The position numbers and the translations under genes were made by a program. From a bacterium (GTDB lineage: Bacteria; Cyanobacteriota; Vampirovibrionia; Obscuribacterales; Obscuribacteraceae), in NCBI GenBank assembly GCA_016124935.1, contig WGMS01000024.1, forward strand, positions 1 through 64,000: a DNA stretch of 64,000 nt, written 5' to 3'. This document shows, piece after piece, positions 8,383-16,305 of this stretch (position 1 is the first letter of the stretch; every line of letters begins with the position of its first letter). The notes beneath the pieces are model-generated. The model ran no database searches. It saw only the letters and a program-made list of their open reading frames with translations, and was not told the DNA's origin.

Positions 8383-8870
8383 CTGCTGCGCAGCTCATGG
8401 GCGGCAACATAGCCGATTACAACACCCGCCCAGATGTCATATTCGGTATCAGCGTATTGCGGATAGGCATCTACGATCAGCTTTCTGCAAGCTGCGTTTC
8501 TCTCTTTCCGGCGTTTGTATCTGCTTTCGATTTGCCAGTAAGCAGGCAGCCCGACTTTCTTCTGCCAGTCTGTCGGTTTGATAATCTCGCGGTGCACGCC
8601 TGCAAGCTCGATTATCGTTTCAGCAGACCCGTGCTGGTAGCCGAAGCTGTAAACCGACTTAACGCCTTGTCCTCGCATCGAATGCACTTTCTCAATCAGC
8701 GTAAGCGCCGGGCAAAACTTGTTAAACGTGGCCAGCAATTCAGCACGCCAAGCTACTCCGGGCTCTTCAAAAGCTATGACATGAGCTAACCGCAGTTCTC
8801 GCTCAGTCACCGCCCAGAGTGACGCTGCGCCTTTTGCTCCGGGGTCGATTCCTACTGCGTAGCCAAGCAT
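8379..8870 (-). CDS. RuvC-like Holliday junction resolvase
   Basis: 163 aa from the ATG at 8870, chosen because AAGGAG sits 5-6 bases upstream; a longer frame starting at 8915 lacks such a site. The RNase H-fold is marked by VGIDPGAKGA (first catalytic Asp), TLIEKVHSM (Glu in strand 4), the GQGVKSVYSFGYQHG block typical of phage RuvC-type enzymes, and late acidic residues (YDIWAGVVIGY). It should cut branched DNA before packaging. It overlaps the upstream small ORF by 19 bases. Confidence 0.85.
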   Translation of the reverse strand: MLGYAVGIDPGAKGAASLWAVTERELRLAHVIAFEEPGVAWRAELLATFNKFCPALTLIEKVHSMRGQGVKSVYSFGYQHGSAETIIELAGVHREIIKPTDWQKKVGLPAYWQIESRYKRRKERNAACRKLIVDAYPQYADTEYDIWAGVVIGYVAAHELRSR

Positions 8871-9055
8871 GGTGCTCCTTCTCGCAGCCTTAAGGTGCGA
8901 GGCTCCTTTGCGCACATAAACTTCGTATTCGCGGCTTCCCCTCTGTGTAATCTGTGCTCGTCTTCCACGGTCCTAAGTACGTCTCGCGAAAAGGGAGCGA
9001 CTACCTGAGCTAAGCAGATACCACAATGCCATTCGTGCATCTTCTCTTCGCTCAT
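8852..9055 (-). CDS. 67-aa phage protein with CxxC
   Basis: WHCGICLAQVV, a central DEHRLHRGE and a later Cys suggest a small metal-binding protein. The ATG overlaps the stop of the 29-aa ORF upstream (ATGA), and its end overlaps the resolvase start. These tight overlaps are the main argument that it is translated. Function unknown. Confidence 0.5.
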   Translation of the reverse strand: MSEEKMHEWHCGICLAQVVAPFSRDVLRTVEDEHRLHRGEAANTKFMCAKEPRTLRLREGAPCLATQ

Positions 9056-9141
9056 TCGTCACTAGCTCCTACAGCGTAAAGAGCCCCTGCGCAAAGCACA
9101 GTCAGCCCAGCGATAAACAAAGCTTCCACTATCAAATCCAT
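9052..9141 (-). CDS. 29-aa membrane peptide
   Basis: Encodes MDLIVEALFIAGLTVLCAGA and a short tail, essentially one transmembrane helix. GGGAGG lies upstream of the ATG. Its TGA overlaps the ATG of the next gene, and its start overlaps the end of the zinc-ribbon gene before it, so it sits in a chain of coupled genes. Likely a small membrane-active phage peptide, role unknown. Confidence 0.5.
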   Translation of the reverse strand: MDLIVEALFIAGLTVLCAGALYAVGASDE

Positions 9142-9320
9142 CTTTTCTGCCTCCCCATCGTTACATGCCAGCCCCAGCAGTAGTCGCACTTGTAACTGTG
9201 CGCTGTGTCTTCCAGGTATCCCTTTTCCTTTCCGCGTTTTACCTCTTTATCCGCCCACTTCTGAGCGCGAAACCATTTAGACTTTCCGGTGCACATTGCG
9301 TATTCCCGCCTACTTCCCAT
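9132..9320 (-). CDS. Small zinc-ribbon-like phage protein
   Basis: 62 aa. CTGKSKW and YKCDYCWGWHVT resemble a small Cys-pair phage protein. It overlaps the end of the polymerase gene by 11 bases. A second in-frame ATG (9296) has GGGAA 8 bases upstream and may be the true start, giving 54 aa. Function unknown. Confidence 0.6.
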   Translation of the reverse strand: MGSRREYAMCTGKSKWFRAQKWADKEVKRGKEKGYLEDTAHSYKCDYCWGWHVTMGRQKRWI

Positions 9321-11298
9321 AGCGGGGTCCGTCCCAGAAGTCGAATTCGAGCGGTAGCCCGTCAGCCCAAGAGGGCTTCCGGCTGCACAATTCCTCTAAA
9401 CGCTTCTTAGCTTCTGCTAAGCGACTTATAGCGACTTCCATAGTGAATTCATCGTGGCAGTGATGCACGACCGGCGCGATTTCATCCGCTTGCATCATGT
9501 ACCAAAATGAGCAATCAGCGTTTATCGCCTGGGCAACGTTCTCTACCAGCGTGCCTTTCCAGATGAACTTAGGACCGCGCCGGCTCATGTAATGGTAGCG
9601 CCCGTCGCTGTGAATATGAACGCCGTGATAGAACAGTTGGCGGCCAGAAGGCAGCGTCATTACGCGCAGCTCGCCAGGGCGGATCTCTACCTTTATGGGA
9701 CCAGCTTCGCCGCCATATAGAAAAGCGTTTTCCAGTTCATCCCAGAATTCCGGAATCCTAGAAAAGTCTCGGCGGTAGCGTTGCTTAACGATGTCAACCG
9801 CCAGAGCTTCGCGTTCAGAAAGTGGCTTCTCTGGCTGCTTACGCATGTAGTAGTCATAGCAGTAGTGCGCTGTCGCCAGCTCTTCAGGCGAAGCGCTTGG
9901 CAGGATAGCATCCGCTAAAGTGTGCAGGTCCATCTTGTAGACGACAGAGCTGCGCTGCCCGGCGCCGATGCCGCCAGCAAATCCAAACGACAGAACAGAA
10001 GCTTTACCGGCTGTCCGCTCCCGCAAGTCGTTTTTAGTTATCGTCCGTCCAAACATCTGAGTCGCGTATTCAGCATAAGGGTCACGCCCAGAAGTGAACA
10101 AGTTTGTAAAGCGCTGTTCGCCAGCAGCCCACCCGGTAGCCCGGGCTTCAATCTGCTTGAGGTCAGTGCCTAAAAGCGTGTTGCCTTCGTCAGCTTTGAT
10201 CATGCCGCGCGAAGAGTGCTTCAGCTTTTCTGCTGGGTTGCTGAGCATGAGAAGCATGTCCGGATTGTTGGCGACTACGTCCGCCCACTTCTCCGGGTCT
10301 TCTGCCCTTGCCAGGTTATGCAGCTGAGAGCTTTTCTGATCCTCAAACCCCGCGCTGGTAAATCTGCCTGTATGCGCGCCGTAGGGGTCGAAGGCATCGT
10401 ATAGCCGCCCGTCTACATGCTGCGCTTTCATGGTGGCAAACTTGGACAGCGAGCTGAGCCCGTTGTCTCTTCGCAGTTCGAAGACTCTCTTGACCGGGGG
10501 CGGTAGCTCCTGGTGACACACTCGCGCGACGGTATCTGCTCCACAATCTGGAACAAAAACGCCGTGAAGCAGCGCCCAGTTTTTCATACGGTCAGTCTGG
10601 TTGACTGTGGTAATGCGCCCTTCCGTAACAGCCGCCATATCAGCGTTAGCTTTATCCTGGATCTTCTGGCGAAGCACTACCGCGTTATTCACCGCCTGGG
10701 TGTCAATCGGAACGCCGCGCTCGTTTATCTTGCAACTCAGGCACCACAAGCGCTGCATCTCTTCAGGCGCTTCAGGAAGCGCTTTGTCAATCCAGCGCAG
10801 CACCTCGACATCGATGACGTTGTAGTGATAAAGATTCTGATAGGTGAGCGGCTTGTCTTCCGGGGTCCAGTTGCCTTTGCCCAATTCGAGCATAGCAGCC
10901 TTGCCCTTAAGGTCTTTCAGCACAGGGCTTCCCAGAGCTTTTGCGCAATCGTCAAGCCCTCTTGGATAGCCGTAGTAGCCAGCTCGGAAGTAGGTATCTG
11001 ACCACTGCTCAGGCGGCGTCTTATGCCCCGCGAGTGTTGACAGCGCGCGCCTTTCAAAAGTCGCGTAATGAGCAACTTTTGTTACTGTCGGATCTAGTAG
11101 CAGCTTCGTGAAGCGCTCAATCTTCTCACCGCGCCAGGCGTTCACTTCCCAGTAATCGACTATCGTAGGTTTTTCCTCGTCGAGCGCATAGACAAGACTG
11201 AGAAACCGGGCGTCCGGATTACTGAGATAAGCGGCACCGCCTACCCGGTTGATATCTTCAGGCGAGCCTGTCTCAACGTCATGGTAGAGTCTAGTCAC
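9310..11298 (-). CDS. Family A DNA polymerase with 3'-5' exonuclease
   Basis: 662 aa from a GTG at 11298, chosen because GGAAGG lies 6 bases upstream; an in-frame ATG at 11346 would add 16 residues inside the preceding gene. The exonuclease domain shows HDVETGSPED (Exo I acidic pair) and AHYATFERRAL (Exo II). Polymerase motif A is TDLKQIEARATG, motif B lies around GKASVLSFGFAGG, and motif C is HHCHDEFTMEV. There is no 5'-nuclease domain, as usual for phage PolA-type replicases. It lies downstream of the ssDNA-binding and nuclease genes of the same replication module. Confidence 0.95.
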   Translation of the reverse strand: MTRLYHDVETGSPEDINRVGGAAYLSNPDARFLSLVYALDEEKPTIVDYWEVNAWRGEKIERFTKLLLDPTVTKVAHYATFERRALSTLAGHKTPPEQWSDTYFRAGYYGYPRGLDDCAKALGSPVLKDLKGKAAMLELGKGNWTPEDKPLTYQNLYHYNVIDVEVLRWIDKALPEAPEEMQRLWCLSCKINERGVPIDTQAVNNAVVLRQKIQDKANADMAAVTEGRITTVNQTDRMKNWALLHGVFVPDCGADTVARVCHQELPPPVKRVFELRRDNGLSSLSKFATMKAQHVDGRLYDAFDPYGAHTGRFTSAGFEDQKSSQLHNLARAEDPEKWADVVANNPDMLLMLSNPAEKLKHSSRGMIKADEGNTLLGTDLKQIEARATGWAAGEQRFTNLFTSGRDPYAEYATQMFGRTITKNDLRERTAGKASVLSFGFAGGIGAGQRSSVVYKMDLHTLADAILPSASPEELATAHYCYDYYMRKQPEKPLSEREALAVDIVKQRYRRDFSRIPEFWDELENAFLYGGEAGPIKVEIRPGELRVMTLPSGRQLFYHGVHIHSDGRYHYMSRRGPKFIWKGTLVENVAQAINADCSFWYMMQADEIAPVVHHCHDEFTMEVAISRLAEAKKRLEELCSRKPSWADGLPLEFDFWDGPRYGK

Positions 11299-11524
11299 AA
11301 AAAACCTTCCGCCTTCCAGGGCGGAAGCCGTCAGGCTGCGCGCCAATGTTCAGGTAGTAGCGAGTGCCGATCTTCTTATATTCGCTGCTGGGGATGTATC
11401 CGTTATGCAGCCAGTTATGCGCTAAGCTCGGCGTTACGCCGTTCTTACGTGCCCATTCGGGAAGGCTGATCATGCCTGCTGGCGGGGCTGCGATGCCTAA
11501 TCTTCGCTGTCTCTGTCTTTTCAT
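11291..11524 (-). CDS. Small HTH DNA-binding protein
   Basis: 77 aa from the ATG at 11524. MISLPEWARKNGVTPSLAHN followed by WLHNGYIPSSEYKKIGTRYYL is an excisionase- or MerR-like winged helix-turn-helix pattern. The purine-rich (AG)13 tract directly upstream takes the place of a normal ribosome binding site. The stop overlaps the polymerase GTG region by 8 bases. It could regulate the early operon or act as a directionality factor; which one cannot be told. A longer frame from 11590 runs through the repeat as Glu-Arg repeats and is less likely. Confidence 0.65.
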   Translation of the reverse strand: MKRQRQRRLGIAAPPAGMISLPEWARKNGVTPSLAHNWLHNGYIPSSEYKKIGTRYYLNIGAQPDGFRPGRRKVFCD

Positions 11525-11529
11525 CGTCG

Positions 11530-11555
11530 CTCTCTCTCTCTCTCTCTCTCTCTCT
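11530..11555 (-). repeat. (AG)13 dinucleotide tract at a ribosome binding site
   Basis: Thirteen CT units on the plus strand read as (AG)13 on the coding strand and end 6 bases before the ATG of the HTH gene. AG-rich sequence can pair with the 16S anti-Shine-Dalgarno region. Length changes by slippage could tune or abolish expression. Confidence 0.95.
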
Positions 11556-11616
11556 AGGTAGGTAAAGTAAGGGAAGCGCGGGAGTTGCACCCGCCAAGTC
11601 TGTGAGCTTCCCAGGC

Positions 11617-11662
11617 GCCCGGCTGCTTGAGTCTGCCTCGGGAGAGTGAGGCACAGCCGGGC
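11617..11662 (-). repeat. Bipartite hairpin between ssDNA-binding and HTH genes
   Basis: A perfect 9-bp outer stem (GCCCGGCTG with CAGCCGGGC) encloses a 6-bp inner stem (TGCCTC with GAGGCA) with an 8-base bulge on one side and an 8-base loop. There is no T-run on the transcribed side, so it may be an RNA processing or stability element rather than a terminator. Confidence 0.7.
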
Positions 11663-11668
11663 TGTTTC

Positions 11669-12553
11669 CTATTGCTGAGGACGCCCGAACAGCGCCGCCA
11701 GTGCAGGAGCGACTGGCGCTGCGGGGGCGGCTACCGCAGGAGGTGGTGCCAGCGAAGCGGGCGGGGCGAAGCCTTCGAAGGCTCTATCAGGTGAACGCTC
11801 AGCGATAAGCGCATCACCCGGGCGAGTCATCAGCACATGCTGCACGGCCAACCCGACAGACGGCGAGCCGGATTTTTTCCAGTACGCGCGCCCAGCCACG
11901 CGAACCCAGTCGCCAGGCTTAAACTCGGCAGCCGATACAGGAACAGTTTTCCCTGCCCATTCAGCCTCCGGGATGGGCGGCTGTCCGACCATTTGTAGCT
12001 CGCGGTTCTTGGCTTCCATAGCCGCTCTGTCAGAAGGGCTTCCGGTATAGAAGCGCTGCACGCCAGGAGCTTTAGCCGCCAGTAAGGCCTCGTACTTCTG
12101 GCGGTCATTAGGATCTGCCAAGTTCAGCCCTTCGCATTTCAGCGTAGCGAGCGACCACACTTGCGAGAGCGAAACAACGTACTTGTTTTCCGCGTAGCTG
12201 TATTTTGAGCGGTCGCGGCCGGGGCATTCTTCAAGCAAGCGAAGTTTGCCGGTCGTGCCGAACACGTACTTAAACCAGCCCTGGGGCGCGTAAGCTTGAG
12301 CAACCGCCACGAGGGCTCTGACTAGCGGATTCGTAGGCTGGTATGCGGGGTTAAGCGGCTGTGTTGGGCTAGCCGGATTTACTCCGAAGCCGTCGCGGTC
12401 AACATCTATAGCCGGGCGCTCCAAGACCAGCTCAAGCTTGTAGGCTTTATTCTTAAAGCTGTCTTGCGCTTGCCCAGGGTACAGAAAAGGAAAAGACGCT
12501 ACGCCTTCGTCAGTGACGAAGTTAACGATCTCAGCAGGCAATTTAATGTTCAT
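11669..12553 (-). CDS. DUF2815-type phage ssDNA-binding protein
   Basis: 294 aa. An OB-fold-like N-domain (MNIKLPAEIVNFVTDEGVAS, FLYPGQAQDSFKNKAYKLEL) and a second beta block (SAAEFKPGDWVRVAGRAYW...VQHVLM) fit the DUF2815 family, which includes the Enc34 phage ssDNA-binding protein. The C-terminal ~45 residues are Ala/Pro-rich linker ending LFGRPQQ; tails of SSB-like proteins often recruit partners. It lies between the DUF2800 nuclease and the polymerase, the usual order in this module. Confidence 0.75.
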   Translation of the reverse strand: MNIKLPAEIVNFVTDEGVASFPFLYPGQAQDSFKNKAYKLELVLERPAIDVDRDGFGVNPASPTQPLNPAYQPTNPLVRALVAVAQAYAPQGWFKYVFGTTGKLRLLEECPGRDRSKYSYAENKYVVSLSQVWSLATLKCEGLNLADPNDRQKYEALLAAKAPGVQRFYTGSPSDRAAMEAKNRELQMVGQPPIPEAEWAGKTVPVSAAEFKPGDWVRVAGRAYWKKSGSPSVGLAVQHVLMTRPGDALIAERSPDRAFEGFAPPASLAPPPAVAAPAAPVAPALAALFGRPQQ

Positions 12554-12597
12554 AGTTGGATATGTCCTCTATTTGGTTTTTAACGGTTTGACCAGGT

Positions 12598-13779
12598 TTA
12601 CGCGACTGGCGGCGCTTCTACCTTTGCTGCGAACAGCTGGGCGAAATCTTCTCCGCTTTCCTTGACGGTAGCTACTTTCTTGCCGATATAAGGCGAATCA
12701 GCAAACGTAGCCCAATCTTCAGGAAGCTTGATATCGTTTTTCTTCAACAGCGCTTCTGCTTGAGCAGGAGTGATAAGCTTCTTAATCTCGTACTGGCTTG
12801 GCTTCAGCCCTAGCTCTCTGAGCACTTTCTTGATCTGAGCATCGCTGGCCCATTGACGATTCCCACGCCTTTCTTGCAGCTCATAGCCTGGCACTCTATG
12901 CCCTGACTCAAGAGCCTGCAGGGTTTCGTTCTCTACACACTTTATCCAGTCTTTCAGCTTCTTAAGGACCGAATACTGCTTGGCCAGTTCTAAACCATGC
13001 GCGGTTACTTTCGGCATCTCTGAGCCTTGTAGCGCGCATTCGATAGCACCTCCGGTCTGTGCATTGAGGTACTTCTGATAAGCCAAGCAGGTGCGGCGTG
13101 CGTCGCAATACTTGCCCTCGCAGTGGTCGCCCGGGATGCGGTTGTCCGGCTCCTTCTCCGCTCGACTGATTATGCCGCGTATCCGCTCTTCGAACTTAAC
13201 AACTGTCGGCATGTCTACAGTCCAGACGCGGACGTGACAGTGATAAGGCTCTTCCTGCTCTGGCTGAATTATTGCCAGGTGGCACTGCCTCAACTGTGCA
13301 CGCTCAAAAAGCGAGAGCGATTGAAGCACGCCTATCGTGTAGAACATAAGCTGGATATTGTCTTCAGCCGCCACATAGCGCTTACCGGTCTTAAGGTCGA
13401 TCAGCAGCAAGTCGCGAAAGACTTTAAAGGCTGCGTAGTCGGCGGTGCCGCCTGCTTCTGGGTGAAGGTGGTTAAGCAACACTTGCTCTTCAACTCTCAG
13501 GTCAAGAGTGTCGTAGCCGTACTGCTCGCAGATCTCAGCAATCTTATCGCAGACCTTAACCGCAATAGCTTCCTCTTCGTTTAAATTCCGCGGAACGCGC
13601 CGGCGCTTCAAAATGTCCTCTACGTAGCCGTGAATACGCGTACCGCGTTCGGCTGCGGGACCAGCCGCAGGGCGCACCTCCAATGAATCGATAGCCTTGC
13701 GCGCTCCTGGGCAAGCCTCAAACAGCTCCATTTTAGAGCCGCCATACTTCATATGCTTTGTTTCTGTTTCAGTTGTCAT
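12598..13779 (-). CDS. DUF2800 PD-(D/E)XK nuclease with Cys cluster
   Basis: 393 aa with GAGAGGAG before the ATG. The core GGTADYAAFKVFRDLLLIDLK followed by TGK is the PD-(D/E)XK motif, and CEGKYCDARRTC is a Cas4/AddB-like cysteine cluster, perhaps for an iron-sulfur centre. The N-terminal KYGGSKMELFEACPGAR is the family start. The likely role is exonuclease in phage recombination or replication, next to the ssDNA-binding protein. Confidence 0.8.
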   Translation of the reverse strand: MTTETETKHMKYGGSKMELFEACPGARKAIDSLEVRPAAGPAAERGTRIHGYVEDILKRRRVPRNLNEEEAIAVKVCDKIAEICEQYGYDTLDLRVEEQVLLNHLHPEAGGTADYAAFKVFRDLLLIDLKTGKRYVAAEDNIQLMFYTIGVLQSLSLFERAQLRQCHLAIIQPEQEEPYHCHVRVWTVDMPTVVKFEERIRGIISRAEKEPDNRIPGDHCEGKYCDARRTCLAYQKYLNAQTGGAIECALQGSEMPKVTAHGLELAKQYSVLKKLKDWIKCVENETLQALESGHRVPGYELQERRGNRQWASDAQIKKVLRELGLKPSQYEIKKLITPAQAEALLKKNDIKLPEDWATFADSPYIGKKVATVKESGEDFAQLFAAKVEAPPVA

Positions 13780-13807
13780 TTGCTCCTCTCCCTTATCTAG
13801 AAATTTG

Positions 13808-13880
13808 TGGCGGCGGCAAGATTCGAACTTGCATCAAGGCGGAAAGCGTGCCAAGGTCTTACCAGTTAGACGACTACCCC
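13808..13880 (-). tRNA. tRNA-like element, probably degenerate
   Basis: Exactly 73 nt. The T arm is canonical (GCAAG-TTCGAAT-CTTGC) and the D arm fits tRNA-Glu style (T8 C9 GTC-TAACTGGTAA-GAC). However, the acceptor 3' strand CGCCGCC pairs poorly with the 5' GGGGTAG, and no good 5-bp anticodon stem can be drawn around CTTTCCG. Discriminator A, no encoded CCA. It is either a decayed phage tRNA or a tRNA mimic. It lies in the 170-bp gap between the SNF2 helicase and the DUF2800 gene. Confidence 0.45.
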
Positions 13881-13884
13881 CGGG

Positions 13885-13933
13885 GCGGCTGGGAGATAGA
13901 GACTTACGAATCCTTTCGAATCGTCCCAGCCGC
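13885..13933 (-). repeat. 10-bp perfect inverted repeat beside the tRNA-like element
   Basis: GCGGCTGGGA and TCCCAGCCGC are perfect complements 29 bases apart, and the loop itself contains CGAATCCTTTCGAATCG with internal symmetry. In the minus-strand transcript this hairpin follows the SNF2 stop and directly precedes the tRNA-like element. There is no T-run. Confidence 0.75.
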
Positions 13934-13948
13934 TTAACTCAAATGCGC

Positions 13949-15697
13949 TTAAGCAGGCACAGCTTGAGGTAGTGCAGCCTGTACGCGCGTTAAGAAGTCA
14001 TTAAAATGCGCTTCGTGCACGTCAGGGACTGAAGCTACGCCAAACTGCGCACAGAGCGCTTGTATTGCGGCAGCGCCCGTCTCGCCGTGAGGTGAAGCCA
14101 GAGCGATCAGCTGATCCTCAAAAGCTTTCCGGGTCATTAAGTCGGCAGCCTGGGGCGTGGTCGTAGCAGGGGTTGCCGCAGGCGGGACAACAGTAGCAGG
14201 AGCGGCTACCGCATCAGATGCAGCGACGGGCGCTACAGGGGCAGCAGGCGCAGGGGGTGCAAAAGAGGGGGCTTGAGCGGGTGCACTGGGAGCAGTGGCA
14301 GGGGGTAGCTCTAGCTGCAAGGGCGGTGGCGCAGCTGGTGCTGGCATCGCTGCCGGTGCGTTTCCCTGCTGTTCAAGTATTGCTCGGATTGCTTTGAGCT
14401 CTGCAAGATGCTGCTGCAGAATGTCTTCTATTGCCATAAGATATTTCTCCTTATCGTTTGAGGCTGTTACTACATCTATAACGCGACGCTTTCGCTGAGC
14501 GCTCCAGTAAATACGCTCTTCGTATGAATTTGCCGCTAAAAGTTTCGTCCAGATTACGGGGCGTAATTGCCCAATGCGCTTAAGTCGACGGATCGCCTGC
14601 TCTTCTCTCCCTGGCGTCCAGTCAGGCTCAGCTTGAATTAATTCTGCACAGACTTCCTGCAATCCGTCAAGCCCTTCGCCTGCGCTTCCGATTTGCGCTA
14701 AGAAAACGCGACAACTGGGGTCGCTAGTGAATTTCGCTAACGCATCTTCGCGTTTTTTCTGCGAAATCCCTCCTAATATTTTAACTATGCCGAAGTCTTG
14801 CAGTTCGGCGAAAACGCCCTCTATTACGTTGCGATGGAACGCGAAGCAGACCAGCTTGTCAACGCCGTCATTTAATCTCTGTTTGATATACGAAACTATA
14901 TGCGGTATCTTGGCTTCCGCAACTATCCGACGCTCGGTCGCGTCTTCAAGAGTCGGCCATTCCGGGTGCGATTCATAGTCTACTGACAGCCATACCTCAT
15001 TCTCTATAACAGGCGGGCAGTCAGCTTTTACCTCTTCAAGCAACCGCCTTAGAAAGTACGGCTGAATTCTGGCGGTCAGCTCCTCGACGTTCGTTGCACC
15101 TCTGCCGTCTGTGTACATACCGCCACAGTAGCGGTTCACGTAAGCTTCCCAGGTGTCGTACTCGCCTAGTGTCTGAGGTGCCTGCGACCGGAGCAGGGGG
15201 TAAAGCTCTTTTGGGCGGTTAGGCATAATCGTCCCTGAAAGCGCCCACTTCCAGTAGCATTTGTTGGCCAGCCCAAAATCCTTATGCAAGACTGCGTGAG
15301 TTTGTTTCGAATTGTGCCCTTTCAGCCGGTGCGCTTCGTCCATAATCAGACAGTGCCAATCACGTGTCATCAGCTGCTTGTGAATTTCAGGAACACGTAC
15401 CAGCTCGTAATTCAGAATGATAAAGGGGCGGTTACTGATCACGGCGTCAGTGCCGTAGACTACCTGGGTGTTATCCGGGTAGAACGCGTCCCACTTCTGC
15501 GCCTGACGAAGCCACTGTTCCTTAATAACTGCCGGGCAAAGTATGACCCCATTCTGCGAATTTGACTCCTTAAGCGCAGCCAAACTCATAGGGGTCTTAC
15601 CAGTACCCGGGTCATCAAATAACCCGCTGTGAGGCAAGCCATAGGGCGCAGACAGCAGATGCTCGACTCCTTTTACTTGAAAGGGGTAAAGATTCAC
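13949..15697 (-). CDS. SNF2-family phage helicase
   Basis: 582 aa, GTG start overlapping the upstream stop (GTGA). Domain 1 has FDDPGTGKTPMSLAAL (motif I), LIMDEAHRLKG (motif II, DEAH) and ALSGTIMPNR (motif III). Domain 2 has the RecA-like end FLAQIGSAGEGLDGLQ and GREEQAIRRLKRIGQ (motifs V-VI). After a coiled region the last ~130 residues are a long Ala/Pro linker and a small helical tail. SNF2-like enzymes of this type belong to Prim-Pol/VapE phage replication modules. Confidence 0.9.
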   Translation of the reverse strand: MNLYPFQVKGVEHLLSAPYGLPHSGLFDDPGTGKTPMSLAALKESNSQNGVILCPAVIKEQWLRQAQKWDAFYPDNTQVVYGTDAVISNRPFIILNYELVRVPEIHKQLMTRDWHCLIMDEAHRLKGHNSKQTHAVLHKDFGLANKCYWKWALSGTIMPNRPKELYPLLRSQAPQTLGEYDTWEAYVNRYCGGMYTDGRGATNVEELTARIQPYFLRRLLEEVKADCPPVIENEVWLSVDYESHPEWPTLEDATERRIVAEAKIPHIVSYIKQRLNDGVDKLVCFAFHRNVIEGVFAELQDFGIVKILGGISQKKREDALAKFTSDPSCRVFLAQIGSAGEGLDGLQEVCAELIQAEPDWTPGREEQAIRRLKRIGQLRPVIWTKLLAANSYEERIYWSAQRKRRVIDVVTASNDKEKYLMAIEDILQQHLAELKAIRAILEQQGNAPAAMPAPAAPPPLQLELPPATAPSAPAQAPSFAPPAPAAPVAPVAASDAVAAPATVVPPAATPATTTPQAADLMTRKAFEDQLIALASPHGETGAAAIQALCAQFGVASVPDVHEAHFNDFLTRVQAALPQAVPA

Positions 15698-15972
15698 TTA
15701 TGCTCGCCCCGCTTGTAGTAGAGAGGTAAAGTCGTAGTGTACAGCTTGCCGGTCTTAGGTGTTCTAAGCTGGTGAACGCCCTTGACTGTTCGCTGATAGC
15801 GAAATTGACAAGCTTTCGGCCAGCCCATCACATGAACGATGCCCAGCCTGCGCTTTCCTTGAGCAGCTTGATCCAGGATTTCTTGCGGAATGATTACCGC
15901 CCACTGAGGCAAGTGCCGTTTTTCTCGGTGAATCTGGGCTGCCAAGTAAAACCGTGTATAAAAGTCTTCCAT
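15694..15972 (-). CDS. 92-aa phage protein, unknown
   Basis: GAAGGGAGAGACG precedes the ATG and the stop overlaps the helicase start, so it is coupled to it. Basic (many Arg/Lys) with aromatic residues (WPKACQFRYQRTVKGVHQL), so nucleic-acid binding is possible. In related modules a VRR-NUC nuclease often occupies this position, but I see no VRR-NUC motif. Confidence 0.6.
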   Translation of the reverse strand: MEDFYTRFYLAAQIHREKRHLPQWAVIIPQEILDQAAQGKRRLGIVHVMGWPKACQFRYQRTVKGVHQLRTPKTGKLYTTTLPLYYKRGEHK

Positions 15973-15990
15973 CGTCTCTCCCTTCGCTGT

Positions 15991-16305
15991 TTATTTGTAT
16001 GTATCCCAGCTGTTTTGAAGCGCTGTACCCCATTTCAGATTCCACCTGGCGTTATTCCGTTTATTGTTGTCCAGGTGTCTCACAATATACTGCCCCTCTT
16101 CGGGCGGTGACGTAAAAGCCCAGGCGACTATCTGGTGCAGGCGCAGCTGCAGGGGTTGAAAGCCTGGCTGCCTTAACCGTACTCGGCGATAGCCTTTATT
16201 ATCTAACCAGCCTTTCACTTCCTGGAGTCTTCGCTTAGTTGAAAACAACTTGCCGCAGGCAGAAATCCAGTAGTCGGGCGCGAAGTCGGGCCGCTTGACG
16301 TACAT
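15991..16305 (-). CDS. HNH endonuclease with NUMOD4-like N-domain
   Basis: 104 aa from the ATG at 16305, which overlaps the primase stop (TAATG); GGAGG lies 8 bases upstream. The start FAPDYWISACGKLFSTKRR is NUMOD4-like, and LHQIVAWAFTSPP then VRHLDNNKRNNARWNLKWGT is the HNH core with the typical N-x-R-x-NL end. Free-standing HNH genes of this type are often homing endonucleases inserted between phage replication genes. Confidence 0.8.
   Translation of the reverse strand: MYVKRPDFAPDYWISACGKLFSTKRRLQEVKGWLDNKGYRRVRLRQPGFQPLQLRLHQIVAWAFTSPPEEGQYIVRHLDNNKRNNARWNLKWGTALQNSWDTYK

Noticed and set aside
8379-8915. Extended N-terminus of the resolvase from 8915
   Set aside because: The extra 15 residues are basic and unlike the family start, while AAGGAG precedes the internal ATG at 8870.
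13697-13972. Plus-strand ORF with WRRQDSNLHQGG
   Set aside because: This is the well-known reverse reading of a tRNA T arm; the real signal is the tRNA-like element on the minus strand.
15694-15972. VRR-NUC nuclease
   Set aside because: Expected at this place in such modules, but the D...ExK and VRR-type residues are not seen.
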